A stretch of 64,000 nucleotides of DNA from Neisseria sp. (GTDB lineage: Bacteria; Pseudomonadota; Gammaproteobacteria; Burkholderiales; Neisseriaceae). The notes under the pieces are model-generated. The model was not told where the DNA came from, did not search any database, and worked only from the letters and a program-made list of their open reading frames with translations. Position 1 is the stretch's first letter, and the number at the start of each line of letters is the position of its first letter. Position numbers and translations under genes: made by a program. Where the stretch lies: NCBI RefSeq assembly GCF_030523955.1, contig NZ_JAUNHL010000003.1, positions 1-64,000 on the forward strand, written 5' to 3'. Of the stretch, positions 47,760-56,675 are shown piece after piece.

Positions 47760-50700
47760 TTAGACCAAGCTGATCAGATTGGCGGCATTAATCTGTTCGT
47801 CCAACGACACGCCGGCGAAGGTAACGGCGGCGGCGCTGCCCGAACCGTCGGCATCATAAGCCAGACTTTGTTCGCTGCTGTTGTAAATCAGGCGGGTATC
47901 GGCGTTGATTTGGTCGTCGCCGAAAGCCAGAAAGCCGCTGAGATTGAGATCGGCTTCGTCGAACAGCAGGCTGCTGAGTACGATTTTGTCGCTGCCGTAG
48001 CTGAAATCGGTAATGGTATCGGTACCGCCGCCGAGCAAGTCGTCGAACACGAAATAATCGGCGCCGGCGCCGCCGGTTAAGGTGTCGTTACCCAGACCGC
48101 CTTTGAGCCAATTGCTGCCGCCGTTGCCGCTGATGAGGTTGTCGCCATCGTTGCCCGTACCGCGGATATTGGCAGAACCGAGCAACATCAGGTTTTCCAA
48201 ATTGGCGGCCAAAGTGTAATCCACGCTGCTGTATACGGTGTCGCTACCTTCGCCGGCTTGTTCGGTTACGCTATCGCCGCTGCTGTCTACATAATAAATA
48301 TCGTTGCCCTGCCCGCCGCTCATATTGTCATCGCCGGCGCCGCCAATCAGGCTGTCGTTACCCAAACCGCCGGCGATGGTGTCGGTACCTTCACCGCCTT
48401 CGATTTGGTTGTCGGCATCGTTACCGGTGAGGTTGTCGTTATGGGCGGAACCGATCAGGTTTTCAATCTGGGTACCGTAGCCGATAAACGATTGTCCGGT
48501 GGCATATACCGCTTGTTGGGTACCGGTTACGTAGTTGGCGGAATTGGTGGCGGTATTCCAACCGTCGATAATGGTACTGTCGGCGGAAACGCCGAGCAGT
48601 GTGGCGTAATCAACGGTTTCGGTACCGGTGGCGGCCAGATACTGGCTTTTTTCGCCGATGTAGTTCCAAGAACCGGGCGTGAGGTTAACGGTAACGCCCG
48701 CTTCGGCGGAAGCGGCGTCGAAGGTATCGACACCCGCGCCGTCCCATATATAAATACTGCCGTCGGATGTGCCGCGGTTGAAGGCATTGAATGTATAAAC
48801 GTCGTTGCCGCTGCGTTGCGAAGTGTTCACGCCATAGTTGTAATGCAGGGCGGCAAGGTCGAACACGCGCAAGTCGTCGGTTTTGGCCAAATCATCGAAG
48901 TTGTACGACATCAGCGTAAATTCGGTACTGTTTTCCTGCTCGGAAAGCGTTTCGCTGTTGTTGTCGCCTACCTCGAACGGGTGTTCGAAGCCCAAGCTGT
49001 GCAGGGTTTCGTGCAATACGGTCATCGGGCCGTCGCCTTGGCTGAAGGCATCGTCGGCGCTGTAGAGAGTAGATGAAAAATGTACGTCGCCGCCGGTGTA
49101 GGCGTAGCCGTAAGAATCATCCAGGCCTACGGTACTCAAATCATCCAGATAAAATACCAAATCCGCGCTATCGGCATTTTCGGCTTCGGTAAAGGTGATG
49201 TTGGCGTATTGCGTAAGCTTCGATAATAAAGCTTTGATATCGCTCATCTGCTGGCTGCTGAAAGCCAGGCTGTTGCCCAAAGCCGCACCACTCTGGCGGT
49301 CGATGCCGCTGCCGCCGTCAAAAGCATAGCTAATGTTCAACGCACTGCCGACACCGGCCCATTTGCTGCTCTCGCCAAGATAACCTTGTGCGGTGGCGGC
49401 GTTATTCAGTGCGTTAATAAAATACGGCAGCTCGCTTTGTGCACTGATATTGCCGTTGCCGCCCTCGGGTGATGCGGCAACCGCGTAAGCTTCACTGCTT
49501 TGTGCAACGGTATTGCCGCTGCTGTCGAGCAGGCGTGCTTCAATCTGTTTATCGCTGTCGGTGCTTAAATCGGCTGTGCTGACCGCTGCGCTGAAATGAC
49601 CGTCCTCCGCCACCGTAGCGGTATAGGTTTGATTATTGACGATTAATTCAACCGTATCACCGGTTTCTGCACCGCTGATGCTGCCGCCGATAACGGTGGT
49701 ATCGCTGAAGGTGTCGGATACGGTGTAGCTACCCGAACTGCCGGAAATAACGGCACCATCGATATTATCTTGCAGACTGACCTCGATGGCTGAAGTGTCG
49801 GCGGTAGGCAGGCCTTGGTTCAGTAGGTAGGTATCGGCAAGTGCAGTACCTTCCAGCGAATCTACCGGGCTTTCAACAAATGCAATGCCTATGCTGCTAC
49901 CGGCCGCTGCCGCCAAATCAGCCGCTTGCGCTTGAAAGCGGTAAGTCAAACTATCGGCGTCAACATCAGCCAGATAAGTTTTGTCGCCGATGGTAATTTG
50001 CAATTGGCTGATCCAACCTTGCGACAGATAGTTTTGTAAAGTGCTGTCACCGGCAGACAAACTGCCGCTGAGCGTAACCAACCCGTCGCTATTGCTCAGT
50101 ACTTTGTCGCTACCCAAGCCTTCATTAAGCTCGATGGTAGCGCTACGGGCACTTAAACCGGCCGATGCGATTTCATCTGTTGAACTTGAAGCGGTATCGG
50201 CGGCATTGTCGTTTGCCGTGGTTTCCGAAGCGGTCGCTGCTGGAGTTTGCGCTGCGGTAGTTACTGTTGTTTCGTTTGTTGTTGCCGATGTGTCGGTTTC
50301 GGATACCGTCGTATTTTCCGTTTCCGCCGTATTGCTTGCAGTATCGGTGGTTTCGGCGGCAACGGTACTGGTATCGCTATCATCTGTTGCAGATTCAGTA
50401 GCTGCGGTGTTTTCAGTTTCCGTATTGCTTACGGCCTCTGTATTTGTCGCTGTTGTACCCGTATTGCCGGTGTCTGCATTGCTTAGTGTGGCGGTGCTAT
50501 CGGTTGTATTGGCATCATCGTCATCGTCTTTGAATGCCGTTGCGCCCAAAATACCGGCAGCCAATAAAGTACCGCCTGCTAACCACCAAGCGGCTTGAGT
50601 TCCGGAAGAGGGATTTTCTGCACCCACATCGGCGGCAAGCAAAGCCGTATCAGAAGCCGTTTCGGCAGTTTCTGCTCCGGTAGCGGCATATTGGCGATAG

Positions 50701-50918
50701 GGATCCGCATACGCCGTCCACATGATTTCTTCAGTATTCAGGGGAATGTTTTGAATGGCGGCAAAACCGGTATCTGCATGTTCGCCGACATAGACATAGT
50801 CTTGATTGAGATATTCATTAGCGACAACACCGTCTGCTGCCGTTTCCTGATCAAGAGCAGTATCTGTTTGAGCAGTTGAATATTCGCGAGGATTAAATGA
50901 AACATCCTTTTGCATCAT
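47760..50918 (-). CDS. M10 metallopeptidase/RTX protein with N-terminal membrane-like segment
   Basis: The start ATG at 50918 has GGAG eight bases upstream; in-frame ATGs at 50924 and 50963 are possible. The 1,052-residue product has an acidic N-terminus, one hydrophobic stretch (about 109-129, WWLAGGTLLAAGILGA) followed by KDDDDD, and a Thr/Ala/Glu/Asn low-complexity linker (about 133-255). Two Ig-like units come next. An M10 domain carries HETLHSLGFEH (48981-49013) and Met-turn TLMSYN, and RTX nonapeptides (GGAGDDNMSGGQGND) plus a serralysin-type C-terminus ending in NLISLV follow. It is a likely type I secretion substrate, possibly retained at the surface by its N-terminus. It is a paralogue of the giant protein at 1-5642; both share NLTPGSW and GYGTQIENLIGS blocks. 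Confidence 0.9.
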   Translation of the reverse strand: MMQKDVSFNPREYSTAQTDTALDQETAADGVVANEYLNQDYVYVGEHADTGFAAIQNIPLNTEEIMWTAYADPYRQYAATGAETAETASDTALLAADVGAENPSSGTQAAWWLAGGTLLAAGILGATAFKDDDDDANTTDSTATLSNADTGNTGTTATNTEAVSNTETENTAATESATDDSDTSTVAAETTDTASNTAETENTTVSETDTSATTNETTVTTAAQTPAATASETTANDNAADTASSSTDEIASAGLSARSATIELNEGLGSDKVLSNSDGLVTLSGSLSAGDSTLQNYLSQGWISQLQITIGDKTYLADVDADSLTYRFQAQAADLAAAAGSSIGIAFVESPVDSLEGTALADTYLLNQGLPTADTSAIEVSLQDNIDGAVISGSSGSYTVSDTFSDTTVIGGSISGAETGDTVELIVNNQTYTATVAEDGHFSAAVSTADLSTDSDKQIEARLLDSSGNTVAQSSEAYAVAASPEGGNGNISAQSELPYFINALNNAATAQGYLGESSKWAGVGSALNISYAFDGGSGIDRQSGAALGNSLAFSSQQMSDIKALLSKLTQYANITFTEAENADSADLVFYLDDLSTVGLDDSYGYAYTGGDVHFSSTLYSADDAFSQGDGPMTVLHETLHSLGFEHPFEVGDNNSETLSEQENSTEFTLMSYNFDDLAKTDDLRVFDLAALHYNYGVNTSQRSGNDVYTFNAFNRGTSDGSIYIWDGAGVDTFDAASAEAGVTVNLTPGSWNYIGEKSQYLAATGTETVDYATLLGVSADSTIIDGWNTATNSANYVTGTQQAVYATGQSFIGYGTQIENLIGSAHNDNLTGNDADNQIEGGEGTDTIAGGLGNDSLIGGAGDDNMSGGQGNDIYYVDSSGDSVTEQAGEGSDTVYSSVDYTLAANLENLMLLGSANIRGTGNDGDNLISGNGGSNWLKGGLGNDTLTGGAGADYFVFDDLLGGGTDTITDFSYGSDKIVLSSLLFDEADLNLSGFLAFGDDQINADTRLIYNSSEQSLAYDADGSGSAAAVTFAGVSLDEQINAANLISLV

Positions 50919-51164
50919 CAGCATTTCTCCATAAACGAGATTTATCAGGCATTTAGCCATCATAAACTATTGAAAATAGAGAGTACTCAAACAGCAAAAG
51001 GTTGCACAGGGGAATATAGTCACTTGTAAAATAAAAACTTTATTTTTAGTTTTTACAAAAATTAATATTAGAAAATATAAATAAACAAATTGTTTCTTTA
51101 TGAAGCTATTGTATATTTATTTTTCATAAATTCTGTTGATTAATAAAAGCAGGAGCGTGATGGC
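50919..51164. other. Strongly AT-rich gap upstream of the RTX gene
   Basis: This stretch of 246 bases has much lower GC than its surroundings and no DUS or gene. It presumably holds the RTX promoter, but no single -35/-10 pair stands out. Confidence 0.45.
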
Positions 51165-53420
51165 TCATTGCTGGAAATCCAAATCAAAAGGCTTCTTATG
51201 CCAATAGGCCTGTCTGAAAACCAATGGTGTGATTTTCGGTTGCGACCCACTGCCCAGTTCGACGCGCCAAGCTCCCTGGTAATCGGTTCTCAACAATTCG
51301 ATGCCCCGCAGTTTCAAGCGAATTTGCGTTTCTTCGGCCGGATGACGGTAGTGGTTGGCAAAACCGCTGGAAGCAATCGCCCAACGTGGCGATACCGCAT
51401 CCAAAAACATGCCCGAAGAAGACGAAGCGCTGCCATGGTGCCCCAACACCAGCACCTGGCTGTATAAGCCGCTGCCGTACCGGCTTGCCAATGACTCTTC
51501 ACCGGCCAATCCCAAATCGCCGGTTATCAACAAAGCCTGGCCATTGGCAACCACCCGCAAAATACAACTTTGGTCATTATCTGCTTTGAAAGTTCCTGCA
51601 GGGCGCAGAAACTCGAAATGCACACCATCCCATTGCCAGCGGATACCGTCGCTGCACAAGCGGGCGCCGGGGTAAAATTCGGGCTGCCCCGCCCAAACGC
51701 TATCCGCTTGAAAACGTTGGGCTACTGCCTCGAAACCGCCGTCGTGATCGTTATCATGATGAGACAACACCAACGCATCCAACCGCCGCCAGCCTTGGGC
51801 ATGTAAATTCGGAATCAGATTCATCTGTGCCATTTCGGCGGTAGCCGTATCGAACAACAGCACATGGTTTTGAGTTTCCACGCTCACCGCCAAACCTTGC
51901 CCGATATCCCATACCGTTGCGCGCACTTCGCCCGGCAAAGGCTTAGGCGGCCGGTACAACATAAATCCCGCCAATATCAGCCAAGCTAACGGTTTCAAAG
52001 CCAACCCGCGCGGCAACAAGATGATGAATACCGATACGACTGCCAGCAGCCATAAAGGCCAAGGAGCCGCCGTTACGCCCCATTCCGGCGCATAAGGCGC
52101 CAGCCAATACAATATATCCATGGTGTATTGGGCCAGCTGCGCGGCCAGCCATTGCAAAGGATAAAACGGCAAAAAAGAAGCCAACAGCGCCAGAGGCGTG
52201 AGTACCCAAGAAAACCAAGGAATCGCCAAAGCATTGACCAAAGGGCTGAGCAAAGGAACAGCAGAAAAGCGCTCTCCCACCAATACGATGGTCATCAAGG
52301 TTGCCGCCCACTGCGCACGCACGGCGATTTTCCAAGCGCGCTCCTGCAAACGCCAAGAACCCGCCCACAACAAGGCGGCCACCAATCCGAATGACAGCCA
52401 AGTGCCGACGCCCAATGCCGAGGGCGGATAAACCGTTAACACCACGGCCAACGCCAACCACCAAGCCAGCCAAGCCGATTGCGCACCGCGCCGCCACCAA
52501 AACCAAGCCAGTACCGCCAGCATCCATAAAGAGCGCAAAGCGGGTACCGGAAATCCTGCCAACGCGGTATAGGCAAAAGCACCGAGCAAGCCGGATAACA
52601 ACACCACACTGCGCGGGCGCGAAGGCAGCCATGGCGATACACGCAATAACCGGTTCGCAATCCACGCCGCCATCAGCGCGACCATACTGATGTGCAAACC
52701 GGAAATGCTCACCAAATGATTCAGCCCCAAAGGCCGGAATGCCTGCCACGCCGTTTGCGGCAACGCATTTTGTTCGCCCAAGCCCAACGCCCGCATCAAT
52801 GCCGCGCCCTCGTCTGCCCCGTCTATCCGCTGCCAATTCGCACTTAAGTTTTGCCGAAGCAGCAACCAACCGTCCCGCCAGTCCGCTTGTGTCAACAGCC
52901 GCCTTTCCTTGCCAAGGGTACCCGAACCGTCCAACCCGGCGGCCAGTGCCCATGCTTCACGGTCAAAACCGGCGCCGTTCAATTCGCCCAGAGGCGCACG
53001 AACCCGTGCCATTACTTGCCAACGGCTGCCGGCCGGCCATTCGCGCAGCTGGTAATCAGAAAGCTGCAAACGATAAGAGCGGCCGCTGCTGTCGCTTGCT
53101 TCAGCGATAAAGCGTACCCGCCGCTCATCGCGTTGCGGTAAATCGGTCACCCGTATTTGCAAGTCCGACGATTGAACCGTTTCCTTCAACGGCCATTGTG
53201 CCGCCAGCTCCCTTTCGGTATTCCATACGCCCCACGCCGCGCCGGCAAGTGCAATCAAGAGCAGTAAAGCCGCGCGGTAGCGCATGGCAACCGCCGCCAG
53301 CAACAACGCCGCAACTGCCCATAGCTGCCAAGAAGCTTGCGCAGGTAAATAAAACGACAACACCAGCCCGCATACCCAAGCGCCCAAGCCGTGAATCAGC
53401 CGCATTTTCCCCTGTTTCAT
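51165..53420 (-). CDS. comEC: ComEC/Rec2 family DNA uptake channel protein
   Basis: ComEC (ComA in gonococcus) is the inner-membrane channel that takes single-stranded DNA into the cytoplasm during transformation. From ATG 53420 the product is 751 residues. It has an N-terminal OB-like DUF4131 region, the competence domain with LGLNHLVSISGLHISMVALM, many helices, and a C-terminal metallo-beta-lactamase domain (LVLSHHDNDHDGGFEAVAQ, LLITGDLG, LVLGHHGSASSSSGMFL). Another start at 53405 has a GGGG but too close. It follows the COG4389 gene, separated by a DUS hairpin. Confidence 0.94.
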   Translation of the reverse strand: MKQGKMRLIHGLGAWVCGLVLSFYLPAQASWQLWAVAALLLAAVAMRYRAALLLLIALAGAAWGVWNTERELAAQWPLKETVQSSDLQIRVTDLPQRDERRVRFIAEASDSSGRSYRLQLSDYQLREWPAGSRWQVMARVRAPLGELNGAGFDREAWALAAGLDGSGTLGKERRLLTQADWRDGWLLLRQNLSANWQRIDGADEGAALMRALGLGEQNALPQTAWQAFRPLGLNHLVSISGLHISMVALMAAWIANRLLRVSPWLPSRPRSVVLLSGLLGAFAYTALAGFPVPALRSLWMLAVLAWFWWRRGAQSAWLAWWLALAVVLTVYPPSALGVGTWLSFGLVAALLWAGSWRLQERAWKIAVRAQWAATLMTIVLVGERFSAVPLLSPLVNALAIPWFSWVLTPLALLASFLPFYPLQWLAAQLAQYTMDILYWLAPYAPEWGVTAAPWPLWLLAVVSVFIILLPRGLALKPLAWLILAGFMLYRPPKPLPGEVRATVWDIGQGLAVSVETQNHVLLFDTATAEMAQMNLIPNLHAQGWRRLDALVLSHHDNDHDGGFEAVAQRFQADSVWAGQPEFYPGARLCSDGIRWQWDGVHFEFLRPAGTFKADNDQSCILRVVANGQALLITGDLGLAGEESLASRYGSGLYSQVLVLGHHGSASSSSGMFLDAVSPRWAIASSGFANHYRHPAEETQIRLKLRGIELLRTDYQGAWRVELGSGSQPKITPLVFRQAYWHKKPFDLDFQQ

Positions 53421-53470
53421 CTTATTTTCTTGCCAATTTAAAATATCACTTAAATTATAGTGACAAATAA

Positions 53471-53519
53471 CAATGCCTGTCTGAAAAATCCGCATCCGTA
53501 ATTTTTCAGACAGGCATTG
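53471..53519. terminator. DUS inverted pair between the COG4389 gene and comEC
   Basis: Two DUS copies with a spacer of about 21 bases lie after the COG4389 stop and 51 bases before the comEC start. Confidence 0.7.
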
Positions 53520-53537
53520 GTTGACGGTAAGGTATGT

Positions 53538-55589
53538 TTATTCCGCCGTATCCTTATTTTTGCTTTCCGCTTTTTCCGGCTGCCGTTGCTCCTTAATAAT
53601 CTGGCCGGCCGCCTGCACCGGAAACAGCAGGCTCATCGGATTGGCAACCATTTGCTGCCAAATGCTTTTGGCCAGTTTACCCAAACTGCCGATGTGCGTA
53701 TCGCGCGAACGCAGTGCAATCCATAAAGTCAAAGCAAAGCTCACCCACAAGTTGACGATGCCGATCAACAGAACGCCGCCCAGATAAATCATAAATATCC
53801 AAGGGGACATCTCCTCCACCGCCGCCGCATAGGCGATATTGGCCGAAGAAAAAGCCACATGGCGGATATCGAGCGGCAGCCCTAGCAGATAACCGACATA
53901 ACTGGTACTGCCGAGCATCACGCCGAAAATAAAATTACCCATCAGGGCGCCATAATTCTGATGCAGATAATCGGCCACTTTGCCGCGCAAACCGGCCGGC
54001 AACAGCCTCACCATCAAGGGGTGCTCTCGCAAGCGTTCCCGCATATTCAGATAATTGGCCCGGTTGTCGAAGAAGCCGGAAATGATTCCGGCGCAAAACA
54101 ACCACACCCCGGCAATCGCCGCGTAAATCAGCGTCGGCTGACTGAAAGGCAGCACCGATAAAAACTGCTTATCGGTGACCTCTTGCGATAAAATCGGCAA
54201 ACCGGTGTACCAGTCGTGCACAAAGGTAATCAGCGTAGCCAGCAAAATCGCCACGCTCATATTTCCGAACACGGCAATGGCCTGCGAACGGATTAAATCC
54301 ACGCTGATTTTGGCCAATTTCTGGTCTATCGTTCTATCGTCGCTACTGCGTTCGATCTGCTGCGCAATATTGGAGGCGGTCATGGCCGGCTGCTTGGTGG
54401 CCACCGTACCGTGAACCATATGAATCAAAGCAAAACCGATGCCGTAATCCAAACTGGATAAAACCGCATACTGCAGTTTGCTCAACCCCATCATACCCAA
54501 CTTGAGTTTCAGCAAGGCCATCAAGGCAATCAACACCCCGCCGAGAGCCGCCGAGCGTAACATTGCAAAATAGTCGCTGCGGTTGGTGGTGATGTATTTT
54601 TCGCCGCGGCCGCTGGTGTTCTGGCTGATACTGCGCGCCAACATTTTCACACTGCGTTTCCACAATAGCGAAATACTGCGCGATTCACCGGCCGAGCCGG
54701 CAAAATGATGCAGCAAATCCAAAGTATGGCTGATTTGCACGGCTTCGCTCTCGGCGGTTTGAATCGCCAATAAAACTTTCAAACGGTCCAGCGTTTGCTC
54801 CAAACGTTCCAACAAATGCGCTACCGATAATGAAGAGCCGGTACCCGCCCCCGCACCGCGCTTGCGCAAACGATCAATCTGCGCCTCCGATTGGTCCAAC
54901 ATCACCTGCAAATGGGCATCGTCGAAACGTTCCGGATTTCCGCTACGCAGATGCTCCAGCAAGCGGAACACTTCGCGGCTCAACGCAAGAAAAGGCGAAT
55001 CCACTTCCAGCAGTTTCGGATCGATACGAATAAGGTTGGGATCTAATTCTTCGGCGGCAATCCAAATCGCCAGCATTTCGATGGCGTGCAGCTGATCGTG
55101 CAACCATTTGCGGTGTATGGTTTGCGCGGTATTGGCCGGCAGGCCGGCAATCAGCAATTGGTAAAACCGCTGCCATTGGATGCCCGGAATGGTTTGCAAC
55201 CAAACGCGGTCTTGCTGCCGGTAAAACAGCCTCAAAAAGACGTCGCGCAGGTTTTTCTGATCGCGCGGCGGCGGATTGAACCGGTCATACAAACGCTTGC
55301 CCGCCTCGCGGCCGAAGCCTTCGCGCGAAAAAATACCCAGCGTCACCAACGCAGGATAAATATGCAATACGGCCAACCAGCCAAACAGCTGCCGCCCCAT
55401 TTCGCGCGCCAGTTCAGGATGGTTATGCAGCGTTTGCAACAATTCTTCCGTTCTGGCTGCCGCATGCTTCGTGCCGCCGCGGCGCAACCACTCGACCAAA
55501 CTGTTCAGCGTGGCTATCGGATCGCCGCTGTCGCACAGCTTTTTCAACCAACTGTAAAGATCTTTTTTTGGAAGTCGGATTTTAATCAT
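53538..55589 (-). CDS. COG4389 membrane protein, often called site-specific recombinase (Gcr-like)
   Basis: From ATG 55589 the product is 683 residues. The N-terminal half is soluble and helical (GDPIATLNSLVEWLRRGG, QQDRVWLQTIPGIQWQRFYQLL). The C-terminal half has several clear transmembrane helices (AALGGVLIALMALLKLKLG, IYAAIAGVWLFCAGIISGFFDN, GNFIFGVMLGSTSYVGYLLGLPLDIRHVAFSSANIAYA). It matches the family deposited as gonococcal site-specific recombinase gcr. No serine or tyrosine recombinase motif is visible, so the historical name should not be trusted. It is conserved in Neisseria; function unknown. Confidence 0.82.
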   Translation of the reverse strand: MIKIRLPKKDLYSWLKKLCDSGDPIATLNSLVEWLRRGGTKHAAARTEELLQTLHNHPELAREMGRQLFGWLAVLHIYPALVTLGIFSREGFGREAGKRLYDRFNPPPRDQKNLRDVFLRLFYRQQDRVWLQTIPGIQWQRFYQLLIAGLPANTAQTIHRKWLHDQLHAIEMLAIWIAAEELDPNLIRIDPKLLEVDSPFLALSREVFRLLEHLRSGNPERFDDAHLQVMLDQSEAQIDRLRKRGAGAGTGSSLSVAHLLERLEQTLDRLKVLLAIQTAESEAVQISHTLDLLHHFAGSAGESRSISLLWKRSVKMLARSISQNTSGRGEKYITTNRSDYFAMLRSAALGGVLIALMALLKLKLGMMGLSKLQYAVLSSLDYGIGFALIHMVHGTVATKQPAMTASNIAQQIERSSDDRTIDQKLAKISVDLIRSQAIAVFGNMSVAILLATLITFVHDWYTGLPILSQEVTDKQFLSVLPFSQPTLIYAAIAGVWLFCAGIISGFFDNRANYLNMRERLREHPLMVRLLPAGLRGKVADYLHQNYGALMGNFIFGVMLGSTSYVGYLLGLPLDIRHVAFSSANIAYAAAVEEMSPWIFMIYLGGVLLIGIVNLWVSFALTLWIALRSRDTHIGSLGKLAKSIWQQMVANPMSLLFPVQAAGQIIKEQRQPEKAESKNKDTAE

Positions 55590-55685
55590 CGGTTTGTGTT
55601 TGAGAAGGTATCGGTACGGATAATAGCAAAATTTATCCCATAGAAAAGTTTTTCCTGCAATTATTTGTAATATTGTTTCAAACAA

Positions 55686-55697
55686 TGCCTGTCTGAA
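55686..55697 (+). repeat. Single DUS after rlmB
   Basis: One unpaired forward 12-mer lies between the COG4389 start region and the rlmB stop. Confidence 0.85.
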
Positions 55698-55735
55698 AAA
55701 ACAGAACGGTCAGTAAAGTATATGTTTTTAAATAT

Positions 55736-56485
55736 TTAAGTTTTTTCGATCAGGCTGCGCTGGCGGCGGGTTTCGCTCAACACCATGCCTGCCGATACCG
55801 ATACGTTCATGCTCTCTACCGTACCGAACATTGGAATGGATACCAACTCGTCGCACAATTCGCGGGTAAGGCGACGCATGCCCTCGCCTTCGTTGCCCAT
55901 TACCCAAGCCACACTTTGCGGCACGCTGTAATGGTGAAGATCCGCTACGCCTTCCATATCCGTGCCCACCACCCAAATACCGTATTCTTTCAATTCGCGT
56001 AAGGTACGCGCCAGATTGGTCACCGTAATATACGGCACGGTCTCCGCCGCACCGCAGGCTACTTTGCTGACGGTAGCATTCAAACCGGCGCTTTTGTCTT
56101 TCGGCGCAATCACCGCATGCACTCCCATCGCATCGGCAGTACGCAGGCAGGCACCGAGGTTGTGCGGATCGGTAATGCCGTCCAGCACCAGCAACAAAGC
56201 CGGCTCGCTCAAATTTTCCAATACGTCTTCCAAATGAACATGGTTTTTCGAAGCATCGATAAAGCCGACCACGCCTTGATGGCGCGCCCCCTTGCTGATG
56301 GTATTCAACCTATCGGCTGCGGCAAAATGTACGCGCACGTTTTCGCCCGCCGCTTTTTCCAATACTTCGCGGGTACGCGCATCGTTTTTGCCTTCTTGAA
56401 TATAAAGCTCGGTAATGCTTTTCGGGTTTTGCCACAATCGGGCATTGACGGCATGAAAGCCGTAAATCAGTCGCTGGTTCGCCAT
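55736..56485 (-). CDS. rlmB: 23S rRNA (guanosine-2'-O-)-methyltransferase RlmB
   Basis: RlmB methylates G2251 in the ribosomal P loop. The 249-residue SPOUT enzyme has an N-terminal L30e-like substrate domain ([11 protein letters not shown]) and the trefoil-knot motifs [50 protein letters not shown] and [21 protein letters not shown]. It is full length, a single gene upstream of the COG4389 gene. Confidence 0.96.
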   Translation of the reverse strand: MANQRLIYGFHAVNARLWQNPKSITELYIQEGKNDARTREVLEKAAGENVRVHFAAADRLNTISKGARHQGVVGFIDASKNHVHLEDVLENLSEPALLLVLDGITDPHNLGACLRTADAMGVHAVIAPKDKSAGLNATVSKVACGAAETVPYITVTNLARTLRELKEYGIWVVGTDMEGVADLHHYSVPQSVAWVMGNEGEGMRRLTRELCDELVSIPMFGTVESMNVSVSAGMVLSETRRQRSLIEKT

Positions 56486-56566
56486 GAGGTTTATCTTTCA
56501 CAAAAACAGCGTACATTATAGCAGCTTGCCAAACCGTTTAACGCCGTTAGTTTTCCGGTTGCATAA

Positions 56567-56578
56567 TGCCTGTCTGAA
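56567..56578 (+). repeat. Single DUS upstream of the antiporter gene
   Basis: One unpaired forward 12-mer lies in the region between divergent rlmB and the K+/H+ antiporter gene. Confidence 0.85.
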
Positions 56579-56675
56579 AAATCGGCCGCATTGGGAAACT
56601 GCCTTCGGAAGCAAGCAAATAATGGTAGAATCGCGTGTTTAATGTTTTTGATCACAATAACAAGGATAACGGATT

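Noticed and set aside
50041..50598. 185-codon Val/Ala/Ser-rich plus-strand frame resembling a membrane protein
   Set aside because: It is the antisense of the Thr/Ala/Glu low-complexity linker of the RTX protein.
51205..51217. GGCCTGTCTGAA near the 3' end of comEC, and similar CGCCTGTCTGAA in ftsK (61860) and AGCCTGTCTGAA near 33050
   Set aside because: Each has a mismatch at the first base of the 12-mer, so they were not counted as full DUS.
53538..55589. Mobile-element integrase reading of the recombinase-named gene
   Set aside because: No recombinase catalytic motif, no attachment-site repeats and clear membrane helices.
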